The position numbers and the translations under genes were made by a program. The notes under the pieces are model-generated. The model was not told the DNA's origin and searched no databases. It was given only the letters and a program-made list of their open reading frames with translations. From contig JAKGHH010000007.1 in NCBI GenBank assembly GCA_022828595.1, forward strand, positions 32,922,356 through 32,986,355: a DNA stretch of 64,000 nucleotides, written 5' to 3'. Below, piece after piece: positions 35,061-46,100 of the stretch. How positions within the stretch are numbered: position 1 is the stretch's first letter; every line of letters begins with the position of its first letter. The DNA is from Nelumbo lutea. Lineage: Eukaryota > Streptophyta > Magnoliopsida > Proteales > Nelumbonaceae.

Positions 35061-36224
35061 GAAAAGTTAAAAAATGCTGAAGTGAACCGTGAAAGAGAGT
35101 CCTTCAGACAAAGAAATTAGCAAAAGCGAGGATTAAGGAGTATTGTCTTGTTGACGAAAGTAAGGAACCTCCATCATTACACACTTCTAAAAAAAAAAAA
35201 AAGGAACTTCTCAAAGATGCCCCCATTCTTGTGTTAATTTTGCAATGCCCCGTGAATATCTCATTACCGGTTTTCGGGTTGATTGTTTGACCGTTTGGTT
35301 CAAATGTACGGTCTGTTTTAATAATAAAAATTAAAAATAACAAATAGTTAAAAATCATTAAACAAGTCAACAGTTTAATCGCTCGGGTCAATGGATCATT
35401 GACCAATTCAATGACCTTTTATCAAGGATTAAGTTTGAGGTAAAGCAGAATCGGTTGTCTAGATGATTCCCAAACTAAACGGTCTGACCTTCTGGGTCAA
35501 CGACGATTCAAAAATCATGCACAATATAATCCTGAAACAGTTCGATAGGTGAGGTTAACTTTGGTTGAACCATATTGGACCTTTTTTATATAAATAGAAG
35601 AAAATTTCATTATAGGATAGAAGGTGTAAGTTAACCGGCTCTAAGAGGCCGAGGTGACGGTCTGGCTCCAAAGCTAGAGGAAAGTGGCAGTGAGAAAGAT
35701 GGATGGAATAGAGAGGGAGAGGGTGAGAGAGAAAACATGGGTTCTCCATCCTCCTAATGGTTTTAATCAACATGGTGTTAATTGTCCCTATATGGGTAAT
35801 GGGGCCCTATTTATACAATTTGGACTTCCATTTGTTTTTGAAATATTTTCATTTTTTTTCTTTGTCCATTTTTTTTCTTTGTGCTTAATTAATGTACATG
35901 TTTGATTATTAATATATATATATATATATATATTCTATAATGCTCTTGAATATTATTATTCCAAAAAACCTCAACTCTTGAATTATTTATAAATAATTAG
36001 TGAATAATTGGTTTGACCCGGTCTAGTCTAACTTGGGTCTATGTCAGATTGGTCAAGTTAATGTACTTGTATAAATCCAGTGTCTCACATTAGCCCCCTT
36101 GCTTAACGATAGGTGATGACCATTTTTAAGCAAAAGTTGGATTATGTGTTCTAACTATTGTATTCAAGTATTAACCCCCATTTTGGGAGTGAAGTGGCAA
36201 AGCAATGCTTCCAAAATTGAATAT
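35061..36224. other. Spacer upstream of RabGDI with hAT-like remnant and (TA)n
   Basis: 35260-35545 has GGTTTTCGGGTTG...GGTCTGACC stretches like the CCGGTT hAT miniatures, but without clean ends. 35580-35760 is non-coding with GAGAGGGAGAG purine tracts. (AT)n occurs at 35909-35931. Confidence 0.35.
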
Positions 36225-36480
36225 TTTTTTGTTAAGATTAGACTCCAAAATTCTGATAAAATTTGGATCTAAAGAATTTTTGAAAGATTAGTCCCCAAAA
36301 TTCTGCAGAGTTTTGTAAAAGATTAAATTCCAAATATCTAAAGAATTTTCCAAATAATTAGCCCCCTCCCCCCCAATTCTAAAGAGATTTGAAAGATTAA
36401 CCCCCCAATTTTCTAAGGAATTTTGTGAAAGTCTAGCCCTTGAAATTCTAAAGAAATTTTATGAAAAAGTAGTCCCCTTG
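36225..36480. repeat. Short tandem minisatellite, about 50-60 bp units
   Basis: A unit of the type AATTCT-AAAGAATTTT-GAAAGATTA-GTCCCC recurs about five times with small length changes (for example near 36285, 36350, 36390, 36440). Non-coding. Confidence 0.6.
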
Positions 36481-36798
36481 TGAGTTTTAGAGTATGCAAA
36501 ACCAGTTCCTTAACTTGCAATTCATGCCAAGAATTAATATAAATCATTCTTGCTGTAGTCCGAAGTATTTTGAAACTAAACTTTGTACCCTAGCTAAAAT
36601 CCAATCCAAGTGAAGTCAACAGCTAATTAATATAAATCAGCCCATAAATCCAAATAAATACTAGGCTAAAATGTGTGATTGAAAGTTTGAAATCAAAGGA
36701 AAGGATTGAACCACAAATTGAAAGGCAATTTAAAATGATGATTGCTTCCATCCATCACTTCTATGATGTGTGTTCCTCTTTGAGAGAAAGTTTCTCTC

Positions 36799-37758
36799 TT
36801 AGACTGTGTTTGGAAACGATGCAAATGGAGTGTAAATCCCGGTTCAGGGTAAATTTGCACTCTGGCTCATTTTTGCCTTTGTTTGAAAACATTACATTTA
36901 TGTATTGACTAGACCTGTTCAGAGGCCAGGTGGCCCGACGGGACGGTCCGGCCCGGTCCCCGGATGGGCTTGAACAGATATATAGGCCCACGGGCTTAAC
37001 CTCGGGCCAAAAATCCCAGCCTGCAATAAATTCGAGCCGGGCTCGGGATTTGTCAAAATAGCTCGGCCTGAGCCCGGCCCGACCTATAAATAAACCTAAA
37101 AACCCTAGTTGAATACCCCTCTTTTTTTCACCTCATTCCCTTCTTTTCCCAACCAAATTCTTCTTCTCCACATCCTCTTTCCCTTCTATATATATATATT
37201 TTTAATATAAATAAATTTTGAATTTATATATATTTTTTAATGTAAATAAATTCTGATTTATATTGATTATTGAATAGGGAAAATTTCTAATTTTTTTATT
37301 AGGTCGGGCTTCGGGCTCGGACTTTGGGCTTTTTATTAGGGCCGGGCTCGGGCCCAAGTTGTAGACCTGTTGGTCGGGCCGGGCTTGGGCTCGGGCCTAA
37401 CATATTTCTGTTAATGAATAGTAAAAGCCCAGCCCGGCCAGGCCCATGAACAGGTCTAGTATTGATAAATGACAGAAAACACATTTTCCAATACATATTT
37501 ACATTGATAATAAGATGTAAAAGTGCATCATTAAAAAGGAAGTAAATTTGCATTCAAGTGGCTTTTGATGCAAAGATAGAAAAAGGCATATGTCTTATTG
37601 GAATTTGTTTTTGCATCCATTACAGCTAAAAATCTGTTTGGTAAAAAGATAAATTTATCAATGCAAAAACTAACACAACTTTGTAATTTATATGGACCAT
37701 TTTACACTCTAGATATTTGCATTTACATTTATTTACATTGTTTCCAAACGCAGCCTTA
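36799..37758. mobile_element. PIF/Harbinger (Tourist-like) miniature element split by a hAT insertion
   Basis: Ends GACTGTGTTTGGAAACGATG (36802) and, complemented, GGCTGCGTTTGGAAACAATG (to 37755) are inverted repeats. TTA flanks both sides (36799-36801, 37756-37758), the Harbinger target duplication. Removing the hAT element 36910-37458 and one duplication leaves about 400 bp. Confidence 0.75.
36902..37466. mobile_element. hAT-type miniature element, 549 bp, with 8-bp duplication
   Basis: The element is 36910-37458. Ends TAGACCTGTTCAGAGGCC and (complement) TAGACCTGTTCATGGGCC match closely. The flanks GTATTGAC and GTATTGAT differ by one base. Both termini are rich in GGGCCGGGCTCGGGC; the centre is AT-rich and non-coding. 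39996-40117 and 56412-56912 share its ends. Confidence 0.9.
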
Positions 37759-37779
37759 TTAGTAAAAAGTGAAGTTCAA

Positions 37780-38244
37780 GTGTTGTTACATCTGAGCATG
37801 ATTTGCCATGTATTGTGGCTGTAAAGGGTCAGTATGATGGTGGGAGTCCATCCAAAATGTATATTTGGAGTTCATCGACTAACACTAGAGAGCTGAAAGT
37901 GGTCAGTTGATCACAAATAACCTTAAATTTCTGTAAGTAATTAGTGATAGAAAGATTATCCTTATTTAAGATGATATAGTTGCCAACGAAAAGTAGTTAC
38001 ACATGCTTGGGCTTGGGAGTGGATGAGGCATATTGGCACTCGAGAGTTTTCCATGCTTGCTTTGGTGATTTAATGCCAACCATGTAATAGAGGGCTGAGA
38101 TTGACAAGGTGGCCTATATCTATGAAAGTATCATTTGATCACACTCCCACCAAGGCTCAAAATTCGAGCTGGTTTTGTCATGAGATAGGTTGGATCCATC
38201 CACAATAGACATCAAGTGATGGCTATCAAAGAATAGGTTCTAAT
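37780..38244 (-). pseudogene. copia gag (minus strand), downstream part
   Basis: The minus strand reads SHHLMSIVDGSNLSHDKTSS, then WWECDQMILS, ATLSISALYYMVGIKSPKQA, WKTLECQYAS and SITNYLQKFKVICDQL. This is the UBN2-type Gag of a copia subfamily. The upstream part continues at 40943-41090 beyond a 2.7-kb hAT insertion. Confidence 0.8.
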
Positions 38245-38370
38245 TAGGGGTGGCAAATTATCAACCCAACCCAACCATTAATTGATGGGTTGGGTTGTAT
38301 CCATTTAATCTAGATCATTAGCAGGTTTGGTAACTTAGGAAAGAAATATTTAATGGCTTGGGTGGGTTGG

Positions 38371-38798
38371 ATTATGGGTAAGGGTGTCAATGGACTGGTT
38401 TTGGAATGAACCCCGTCCAGTCCAAAATCAATTTGGACGGATTGGTTGGACCATCAAGGCATATTTGATTTGATCAATCCAGTCCAAAATATTTATTAGA
38501 TTGGATTGGACCTAGTCCATTTGTAACAAATTTATATTGGATTGGGTTGGATTAAGCCAATTTGGTCCATTGATATAAGATAAGAATACATGTGTCAATA
38601 GACCGGGTTTGGGTTGAAACCAATCTAAATCAAAATGAATTTGAATAGATTGGATGGTCCAGACATTGAATTGCATCGGTCCAAATTGATCTAAAACATT
38701 CATTGGATTGGATTGGACCTGGTCCATTTATAATGGACTCACATTGGACTGGATCGGATTGGACTAAATCCAATCCAACTAACACCCCTAGTTATGGG
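38371..38798. mobile_element. hAT-type miniature element, 412 bp, nested
   Basis: The element is 38379-38790, with ends TAAGGGTGTCAATGGACTGG and (complement) TAGGGGTGTTAGTTGGATTGG. The flanks ATTATGGG and GTTATGGG form the 8-bp duplication. The interior is made of GGATTGGATTGGACC repeats. Confidence 0.85.
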
Positions 38799-38999
38799 TG
38801 CCCAATGGATAACCATTAACTAGAAACAATAAATTGTTGACAATCAAATTTAATGCTTAAAAATTAAAAAAAGAAGGAAATTCCTTTTGATTTGTATTAA
38901 CTCTTTCTAGCCCAAAAGAATTAAAGCAAATAGCTCAATGCCACCCCTTTTTTCTTTCACCCACTATTTTCTCTTCTTCTCATTTCTTTTCACTTCTCT

Positions 39000-39895
39000 C
39001 TTACATCTATGAGTGATCATTCTTGGCCCGGCTAGCCCGCAAATTTCTAGGCTTGGGCCCATGCCTACATCAAATCCGGAAAATTCAGGCTGGACTTGGG
39101 CCTAATACTTAAAACCTGACCTAGCCCCACAATAAACTTATTTTTATATTATATTATATATATATATATATATATTATAATAAGTATAAAGTAAGTATAT
39201 ATATTATACTTATTTTGATATATTATAATATATGTTTATTATTTTATATAAAATATAAAAGTTTTAAGTTTTATTTTAACATATAAATAAATATTTATGA
39301 ATTGGAACGTATCAGCAGTTAACATTTGAATCAATTCAAGTATGAGAATTGACCTCCTAAGCAAGCCTTTATATAGATGAAGGCAAAGCCCTTCATTCTC
39401 ATTCCATAAGCAATGTGGGGCATGGGAAAACACTAAATGGTTGCACTAATTATTTAGTGTTGTTACGAGTCCCATATTGCTCGAGAATGGAAATGAAAGC
39501 CTTGCCTTCATCTACAAAAGGACAGGTAACCCAAGCCAAATCAAACCTATAAATTAAATGAGATCCATGCCTTATATTTTGTGCCATAGGCCTAAAGCCT
39601 AGCCAAGCCCAATTTAACTATGTTTTGTGTAATTTCTTGCATGTATTACATTTACATGTTATTTAATTTTAAAAATAAATAATTACATTTTTATTTATTT
39701 GATGTCATTGGCCCATGTCATTAACAATTAGGCCTAGAAAGTTCGTAAGCCTGGCTCGGACCCGTGTAGGGTCAGGCTTGCAATCTAGGCCTAGGGTGCG
39801 AGTCAGATTGGGCCCGAGCCTAGCTTAAAGTCCTTATCATTAGTGCTAAGATCGGCCTAGTCCAGGTCCAGCCCGTGATTACTCCTACTTACATC
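39000..39895. mobile_element. hAT-type element, 880 bp, nested, exact 8-bp duplication
   Basis: The element is 39008-39887. Ends TATGAGTGATCA and (complement) TAGGAGTAATCA are inverted, and CTTACATC flanks both sides exactly. It carries an AT-rich centre, (TA)n at about 39150-39180, and the 156-bp foldback at 39366-39521. Confidence 0.8.
39366..39521. repeat. 156-bp foldback with paired USE-like and TATA-like motifs
   Basis: Arms 39366-39420 and 39471-39521 are imperfect inverted repeats (shared GATGAAGGCAA...). An inner stem AACACTAAAT/ATTTAGTGTT lies at 39429-39438 and 39452-39461. Each arm, read outward, has a TCCCACATCG-like box (CCCCACATTGC on minus, GTCCCATATTGC on plus). About 33-35 bp later comes TATATAAAGG (minus) or TACAAAAGG (plus), the layout of plant snRNA-gene promoters. 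Confidence 0.6.
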
Positions 39896-39987
39896 CCCTC
39901 CACCTCTCTATTTTCTTCATCACTTAGTCAACCTCTTTCCAACCAAATAGAGTAGAGGCAACTAAATCAAACTTGCAAAATTGCCAT

Positions 39988-40125
39988 CACACAACTAGAC
40001 ATATTCATGGGTCAGGCTCAAGCTTGGCTTTTACCAAAATATAAATGGGCTTGGACCGAAGCCCAAACCCAACACAGTGTAAAATCAGGCTCGAAGCCCA
40101 GCTTGTGAACAAGTCTACACACAAC
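39988..40125. mobile_element. hAT-type miniature element, 122 bp, nested, exact 8-bp duplication
   Basis: The element is 39996-40117, with ends TAGACATATTCATGGGTC and (complement) TAGACTTGTTCACAAGCTGG. CACACAAC flanks both sides. It is a short relative of 36910-37458. Confidence 0.85.
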
Positions 40126-40942
40126 ACACCAAAGCAACATAGTTCAACCACATCTTTTGCAGTGGAAGCAAAAAATCTATCCCTCATTGTTAATCTTGTC
40201 TCCACTTGAAGAACTGGACATGGCAACGCCAAACGTTGATCTTTGCTTGATTTAGGCCACATGTTGATCGCAAGTAGTAGAGGAATCGATAATCAGTGCC
40301 ATTGTCATCAATGACACCATTGAGATTTTTCATTTTCTATGTTTTTAAATTGCTAAATTTTTATTGTTTTTTTTTTTACTTTTTTTATGTTTTTCCCTAA
40401 TTTTTTATATGTTTTTGTACAATTCCTGCTATTTTTTATGTAATATCTACTTTTTTATGTTTTTTTTTTGTAATTTATGTTATTTATCTTCATTTTTTGT
40501 GTTTGTATAATTTTGTTATGTTTTCTAGAAATTTCTGTTATTTTTCTATAATTTTAGTTTTTTCTATTTTTTTAATATTTTCCAATAATTTTTGTTGTTT
40601 ATTTTTTTTGCATCCTTTGTATCTTCTATAATTAGTGTATTCTTTCTACAAATTTCATTATTTTTCCATTTTCTACGTTTTTCTATAATTTTTGTTATAT
40701 TTTCCCATAAATTTCCATGCATTTTATTTATTTTTCCATAATTTCTGAATTTCTTTTGTGTTTTAATGACTTAAAAAATTAATGGGTTGAATGGATTGGG
40801 TTGGATCAAGGCGGGTTTGGGTTCAACCTAACCCATTTATTTTACTCCAAATGAGTCGTTAACGGGTCAGTGGATTGAATGGATCAGATTGAAAGCTCAA
40901 CCTAAGCCTAACCCACCCAAAGCCACTCAATTGCCACCCCTA

Positions 40943-41090
40943 ATTCTAACAGTGACTTCTGCAAAACATAATCGGTACCATCAAGTTTAATCGGTACCAA
41001 AATAACAATATTGGAGATAAGAAGGGAGATTGAACTGAGTTTGTGTTCGAGTTATCCAAATTTTGAAAAGCATGAGGCAACATAAAAATA
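40943..41090 (-). pseudogene. copia gag (minus strand), N-terminal part
   Basis: The minus strand reads SNIVILVPIKLDGTDYVLQK followed by SLLE, the start region of Gag, and continues in 38244-37780 once the hAT insertion is removed. Confidence 0.75.
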
Positions 41091-41293
41091 ACAGAACGAA
41101 GGTTTACGGGTCGGGCTTTGTCTATGTATCAACAGAATACATTTAGGCCCGAGTCTAAGCCCAGCCCGACCCTCATAAAAAGTCTGAAGCTCGGGTCCGA
41201 GCCTGGCCAAAAATTTGAAAACATATTTTTTATTTTTATTTTTTTATTCAATAAAAAGTGTTTTATTTGTATTAAAAACCCTCAAAACTCAAA
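41091..41293. repeat. hAT-like GGGCCGGGC-rich remnant cut by the assembly gap
   Basis: GGGTCGGGCTTTG, GCCCAGCCCGACCC and CTCGGGTCCGAGCCTGGCC are the interior style of the 36910 family. The right end is lost in the N run. Confidence 0.45.
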
Positions 41294-41393
41294 NNNNNNN
41301 NNNNNNNNNNNNNNNNNNNNNNNNNNNNNNNNNNNNNNNNNNNNNNNNNNNNNNNNNNNNNNNNNNNNNNNNNNNNNNNNNNNNNNNNNNNNN
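41294..41393. other. Assembly gap (100 N)
   Basis: Exactly 100 unknown bases, a conventional scaffold-gap size; the real distance and the join are uncertain. Confidence 1.
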
Positions 41394-41994
41394 TTGTAAT
41401 GATCTTTGGTGGAATCCCTATCTATGCCTCTCTCCCTTTCTTCTCTGCTCTTTCTACTTGATGCCTCTCTCTCATGAACCCTATCCATCATGGCTTAGGG
41501 TTTCAGGGTTCTCGATTCTTCTTGCTCTCAGTCTTGAAAGGGCCATGGCCCTTGGATAAAAATCGCAATCAAGAACCATCCAATGAAACAAGACAAAAAT
41601 GGTATAAAAATGAATTGAAATGACGAGAGAATGCCAGATCAAAGCTTACCATTCAACGAAAACACTGGAGATGGTGCCGGAGATGTTACCGTTGGACTGC
41701 TCGAAGGAAGGAGACGAGGTCTAGTTAGGTAGCTCTCGACAAAATTTTCTCACAACTTGCTTAATTTTTCTTTTCTCAGTGGGGTCTCACCATTTTGGTG
41801 CAACCCCACATATTGATTTTTGGGAACCCATGTCCCATATGTTTCTCTTCTTTTCCCAAGTTTTTCTTTGAAACAAATGCATGCAAAAAGGAATATTCCC
41901 CAAATTCCCTTCCCATGCGTTTCTCAGCAACCAAATGGACCATTATGTAACAGCAAGGGGAAAAGCTAGTTACATAAATGGAAGAGTGAAAGAA
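41394..41994. other. Unassigned sequence between the gap and the copia gag
   Basis: CT-rich leader-like DNA (41420-41475) and an AAACCCTAA-like stretch. I find no LTR and no conserved protein on either strand. The 5' LTR of the following copia element may have been in or beyond the gap. Confidence 0.35.
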
Positions 41995-42650
41995 CCCAAG
42001 AGTGGGACTGCTTAACATAACCGGTGGGACCAAGAAAATAGTATGGTGATGTCCTGGCTTCTTGCAGCCATGGAATCTAATGTGAAGAACTTTATGTGGG
42101 CAGACACTATGAGTGAGATATGGAACAGGCCAAAACCACATATTCTAAGCAAAGGTACTATGCCAAGATCTACCAGTTACAAGCTGAATCCTCAACCTGT
42201 AAACAAGGGAACCGTAGCTTGTGAGCCTATTATTCAACCCTTACCTTAGTATGGAAGGAATTGGACCACTATCAGGCTATAGAATGGAAACATGATGATA
42301 ATGCTAGAGCCTATAAGAAATTAGTTTCTTAGCAGCAGATTTTTGCCTTCTTGATGGGACTAAACCCCATATATGAACTACTTAGAGTTCAGATCTTAGG
42401 AAGTAAAAAGTTGCCTTCAGTCCAAGAGGTGTTTGCCCTTGTTCAATCTGAGGAAAGTAGGCAGAGTGTGATAGTTACAATTGAGGGGGAGCAACAGGTA
42501 GCATTAGCTACAATGGGTGGTAATAATATGGGAAAGAAAAATGACTCCAGGAAAGTTGATGATAAGGACAAGTTATTCTGTACTCACCGCCGGCGTTCAA
42601 GACATACACCTGACACATGATGGGAGATCCATGAGAGGCCAAAGTGGACT
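41995..42650 (+). pseudogene. gag: copia gag (broken)
   Basis: NRWDQENSMVMSWLLAAMES begins the recognisable Gag domain, and FLMGLNPIYELLRVQIL is the typical second half. The zinc knuckle is spoiled: CTHRRRSRHTPDT then a stop, where the family has CxxCxxxxHxxxxC. In-frame stops also lie near 42250 and 42330. Confidence 0.85.
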
Positions 42651-42869
42651 ATAAAGAACCAAGAACATGGTAAGGCACAGGGTCAGAAGAAGCCTAATAT
42701 AGCAAAAAATACAGCAAATGTGGCAACCCAAGAAACTCATTCTTTTGGGGTGTCAACAGATACTACTCGGGAGCATTTCACTGGTGCTAACCCCAAGGAA
42801 GATATCATGAACTCCTTCCGTAGTCATTTAGAATCATACCGGTAACCCTTCTACTTCATTTGCATCTAC

Positions 42870-45800
42870 ATTAGGTAATGCAGCCTCAGCCTTTCATGTT
42901 TCCACTGCCACCAATTCCCCCTGGATCATTGACTCAGGGGCATCTAATCACATGACCAGTAAACCAAACCTACTCCGGTCTTATAACCTTTTGTCAGGAA
43001 GGGATAAGGTGAGACTTGCAGATGGATCATTCTCCTCCATTGCAGGCCAAGGATCAATATCCCTTGCTCATGGACTTAACCTAAATAATGTTTTGCATGT
43101 TCCTTAGCTTCCCATCAATCTTCTTTTTGTTAGTAGCATCACAAACTCAATAAATTGTAGTGTAACCTTTTTTCCCGATTCATATGTTTTCCAGGATATA
43201 ACTTCTGGGAGGATGATTGGTAGAGGAAGCTTAGTGGATGATCTCTACACTCTCAACAAGGTTGATTTATCAGTGTCATCCTTAGAGTCGCATAGTCAAT
43301 CAAATAAGAGTCAAATTTTTTTGTGGCATAATGCGTTCTGGTGTGCGGGGGTCTACTACAATAACTTCAGAGGGCTGGTATAAATACTTTATCACATTGA
43401 TTGATGATTTCTCCCATTATACATGGGTATTTCCCATGTGTAGTAGAGACGAAGTCCCAAAGATCATGAGAGATTTCCAGATGATGGTGTTTACATAGTT
43501 TCATGTTGAAATTCAAATCTTTCAATCAGACAATGCGAAAGAATATTTCCATGGGGAGCGCAATGAGTACTTTGCTTCTCATGGATCCATTCATAGGAGC
43601 TCGTGTGCCATAACACCACAACAAAACAGTGTTGCGGAAAGAAAGAACAAACACGTCCTTGAGGTAGCTCGAGGGATGGTGCTACATATGAATGTTCCCA
43701 AACGTTTTGGGGTTGAGGTTGTACTTGTTGCTGCTTATGTCATAAACCCTCCAAAGTATTAAACTATAAGGCCCCTCATCAATTATTGATCCCTCAGTCT
43801 CCTTTATTTTCCATTCCCATGAGGGTGTTTGGTTGTCGTGCTTTTTGTCCATAATTTATCTTCGTATCATGGTAAGTTGGATCCTCAATCTACTCCTTGT
43901 ATCTTTTTGGGGTATCCCTCCTCACAAAAGGGTTACCGGTGCTTTGATCATGTGGGTCATAAGTTCTTTGCCTCCATGGATGTCTCGTTCTTTGAGTCCG
44001 AACCATTCTTCCCTGCTTCTCCTCAGGGGGAGAGTACTGTGGAAGAGGAGAAGCAGGTCCATGTCCAGGTCCGTCAAGTCTCTCTTCCTTCTATTCAGGA
44101 TCCTACTCCATTTTGTGTCTTCCAACGTAAATTCTGTAGAGATCAGCAATGTGACAAAGACGTTGAGCCACCAAACACTGAGAAACCAACATTGTCAAAT
44201 TCCCAAGAGGTAAGTCCAATACCTTTTATTTCACTTGTTGATACCATGAGCTCCCATTTTGGTTATGGATGACCTAGAAATTCCTACTACTCACAGAAAG
44301 GGAGTCAGGTCATGTACTACCAAACACCCTATTAGTCAGTATGTTTCCTATGACCACATTTCCCCCTCTCACCATGCCTTCCTGTTTGTAGTTGATAGCA
44401 TCCCCATACCCACAAATGTGATAGAGGCTTTAAAATATCCTAAATGGATAGATGCTATGAAGGAAGAGATTAATGCCCTCCATAAGAATCAAACATGGGA
44501 GTTGGTGGATCTTCCAAACGGGAAAAACCCAGTGGGGTGTAAGTGGGTGTTTACAGTGAAACACAAGGCAGACAAGACAGTTGAAAGGTACAAAACAATG
44601 CCGGTAGCTAAAGGATACACTCAAGTCTATGGTGTTGACTATGATGAGATGTTTTCTCCAGTAGCTAAGATGAACTCAATTCGAGTTCTTATCATTAGTT
44701 GCAAACCTTGACTGGGAATTGCATCAACTAGATATAAAGAATTCCTTTTTAAATGGTGATCTGGAGGAAGAGGTGTGCATGGTTTAACCCCCAGGTTTAT
44801 GTGCCAAAGGAAGTGAAAATAAGGTGTGCAAGCTAAGAAAGTCCCTTAATGGCTTCAAGCAATCTCCTAGAGCATGGTTTAGTAAATTTCATATGGCGGT
44901 TCAGCAAGGAGGGTTCAAACAATGTCAGTCTGATCACACTTTCTTTGTGAAGAGATGTCATGAACAAGTGCCTGTGTTAATAGTGTACGTGGATAATATC
45001 GTCATTACAAGGAACTGGAGCATAGAAATACAAAAGTTGAAGGAATTCCTTGTCTCTGAATTTGAAGTGAAAGATATGGGTCCCCTAAAGTACTTTCTAG
45101 GAATTGAAGTTGCCCACTCAAAAAGGGGCATCTTCATTTCTTAGAGGAAGTATATCCTAGACTTGTTACAGGACACAGGCAAGTTAGGTGTAAAACCAGC
45201 AAATACCCCTATGGATGTTGATCATAAAATGGGAGATTGTGATGGTGAACCATTGGAAAATGTGAAACAGTTTCAAAGGTTAATGGGAAGGTTGCTTTAT
45301 TTGTCCATGACACATCCAGACATTACTTATTCAGTTGGGGTCCTGAGCCAATTCATGCATTCCCCTAAGAGACCACACATGGAGGCAGTAGAGAGGATTC
45401 TTAGGTATTTGAAGAAGTATCCAGGAACAAGTTTGCTATTTAGTAAACATAATCATCTGAGAGTGGAAGTCTATACATATGCTGACTGGGCAGGTATTGT
45501 GGATGATAGAAAGTCCACAAGTGGATATTGTACTTTTGTATGAGGAAACCTAGTGACATGGAAAAGTAAGAAACAAAGTGTAGTTGCAAGATCGAGTGTT
45601 GAAGTGGAGTATAGGGCTATGACACATGGGGTGCCTGAAATTCTTTGGTTGAAGAACCTTTTAGGAGAACTTGGGGTTACTATTCACGATCCTATGTCCT
45701 TGTACTGTGACAATAAGGCAGCTATAAACATTGCTAGAAATCTTGTCCTACATGATAGGACCAAGCACATTAAAGTGGACAAGCACTTCATAAGAGAAAA

Positions 45801-45920
45801 ATTGGAAAAGGGAGAAATTTGTACTCCTTATGTCAAATCAAGGAGCAACTTGCTGATGTTCTCACAAAAGGGCTTCCATACTTGCGGCACAATGAACCGT
45901 GTGACAAGTTGGGCATGATA
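42870..45920 (+). pseudogene. pol: copia pol: protease, integrase, RT, RNase H (broken)
   Basis: Protease WIIDSGASNHMTSKPN is at about 42923. The integrase core is FITLIDDFSHYTWVFPM, and its helix TPQQNSVAERKNKHVLEVAR is at about 43614. The RT has GCKWVFTVKHKADKTVERY, then LNGFKQSPRAWFSKF, and YVDN where the catalytic box is YVDD (about 44986). RNase H has YADWAGIVDDRKSTSGYC and KSKKQSVVARSSVEVEYRAM. Stops occur near 43108, 43497, 43760, 44709, 45142 and 45541. Confidence 0.92.
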
Positions 45921-45948
45921 GATATATTTAGCCCAACATGAGGGGGAG

Positions 45949-46100
45949 TGTTGTTGGATTAAAGTGTTTTATTTCTGTTGTTAGATTGTTGTCAGCATGT
46001 TCTTTTCTTTAATTTAAGTTTTTATTTTTAGGGTGGTCCGCTAGGGACCTACTTGTAATTTCCTTTTTTATTTGTTACATCATATTATTATAAAAGAGAA
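45949..46100 (+). repeat. Truncated 3' LTR
   Basis: It starts directly after the polypurine tract with TGTTGTTGGATTAAAG and holds TATTATAAAAGAGAAG near 46084, a TATA-like site. It ends abruptly at the L1 sequence. Confidence 0.7.

Larger units (their letters stand above)
38237..40950. mobile_element. Composite non-autonomous hAT element, 2698 bp, inserted in copia gag
   Basis: The element is 38245-40942. Ends TAGGGGTGGCAAATTATC and (complement) TAGGGGTGGCAATTGAGT are inverted. The duplications GTTCTAAT and ATTCTAAC flank it (6 of 8 match). The interrupted gag frame resumes on the other side, which confirms the edges. It contains three smaller hAT insertions (38379-38790, 39008-39887, 39996-40117) and a T-rich filler at 40320-40760. 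No transposase reading frame remains. Confidence 0.85.
41995..46100 (+). mobile_element. Ty1/copia retrotransposon, 5' end missing, 3' LTR truncated
   Basis: Gag, protease, integrase, RT and RNase H lie in copia order, then the polypurine tract GAGGGGGAG (45940-45948) and an LTR start TGTTGTTGGATT (45949). No 5' LTR or primer site is found upstream. The LTR breaks off at about 46100 where an L1 sequence begins. Confidence 0.9.

Noticed and set aside
39300..39370. U2 snRNA-like gene downstream of the foldback promoter
   Set aside because: Only a short CTGATACGT-like match exists; the 5' end and Sm site of U2 are not present.
42351..42620. Independent small host gene
   Set aside because: The text is copia Gag and is continuous in content with the preceding and following Gag and pol pieces.
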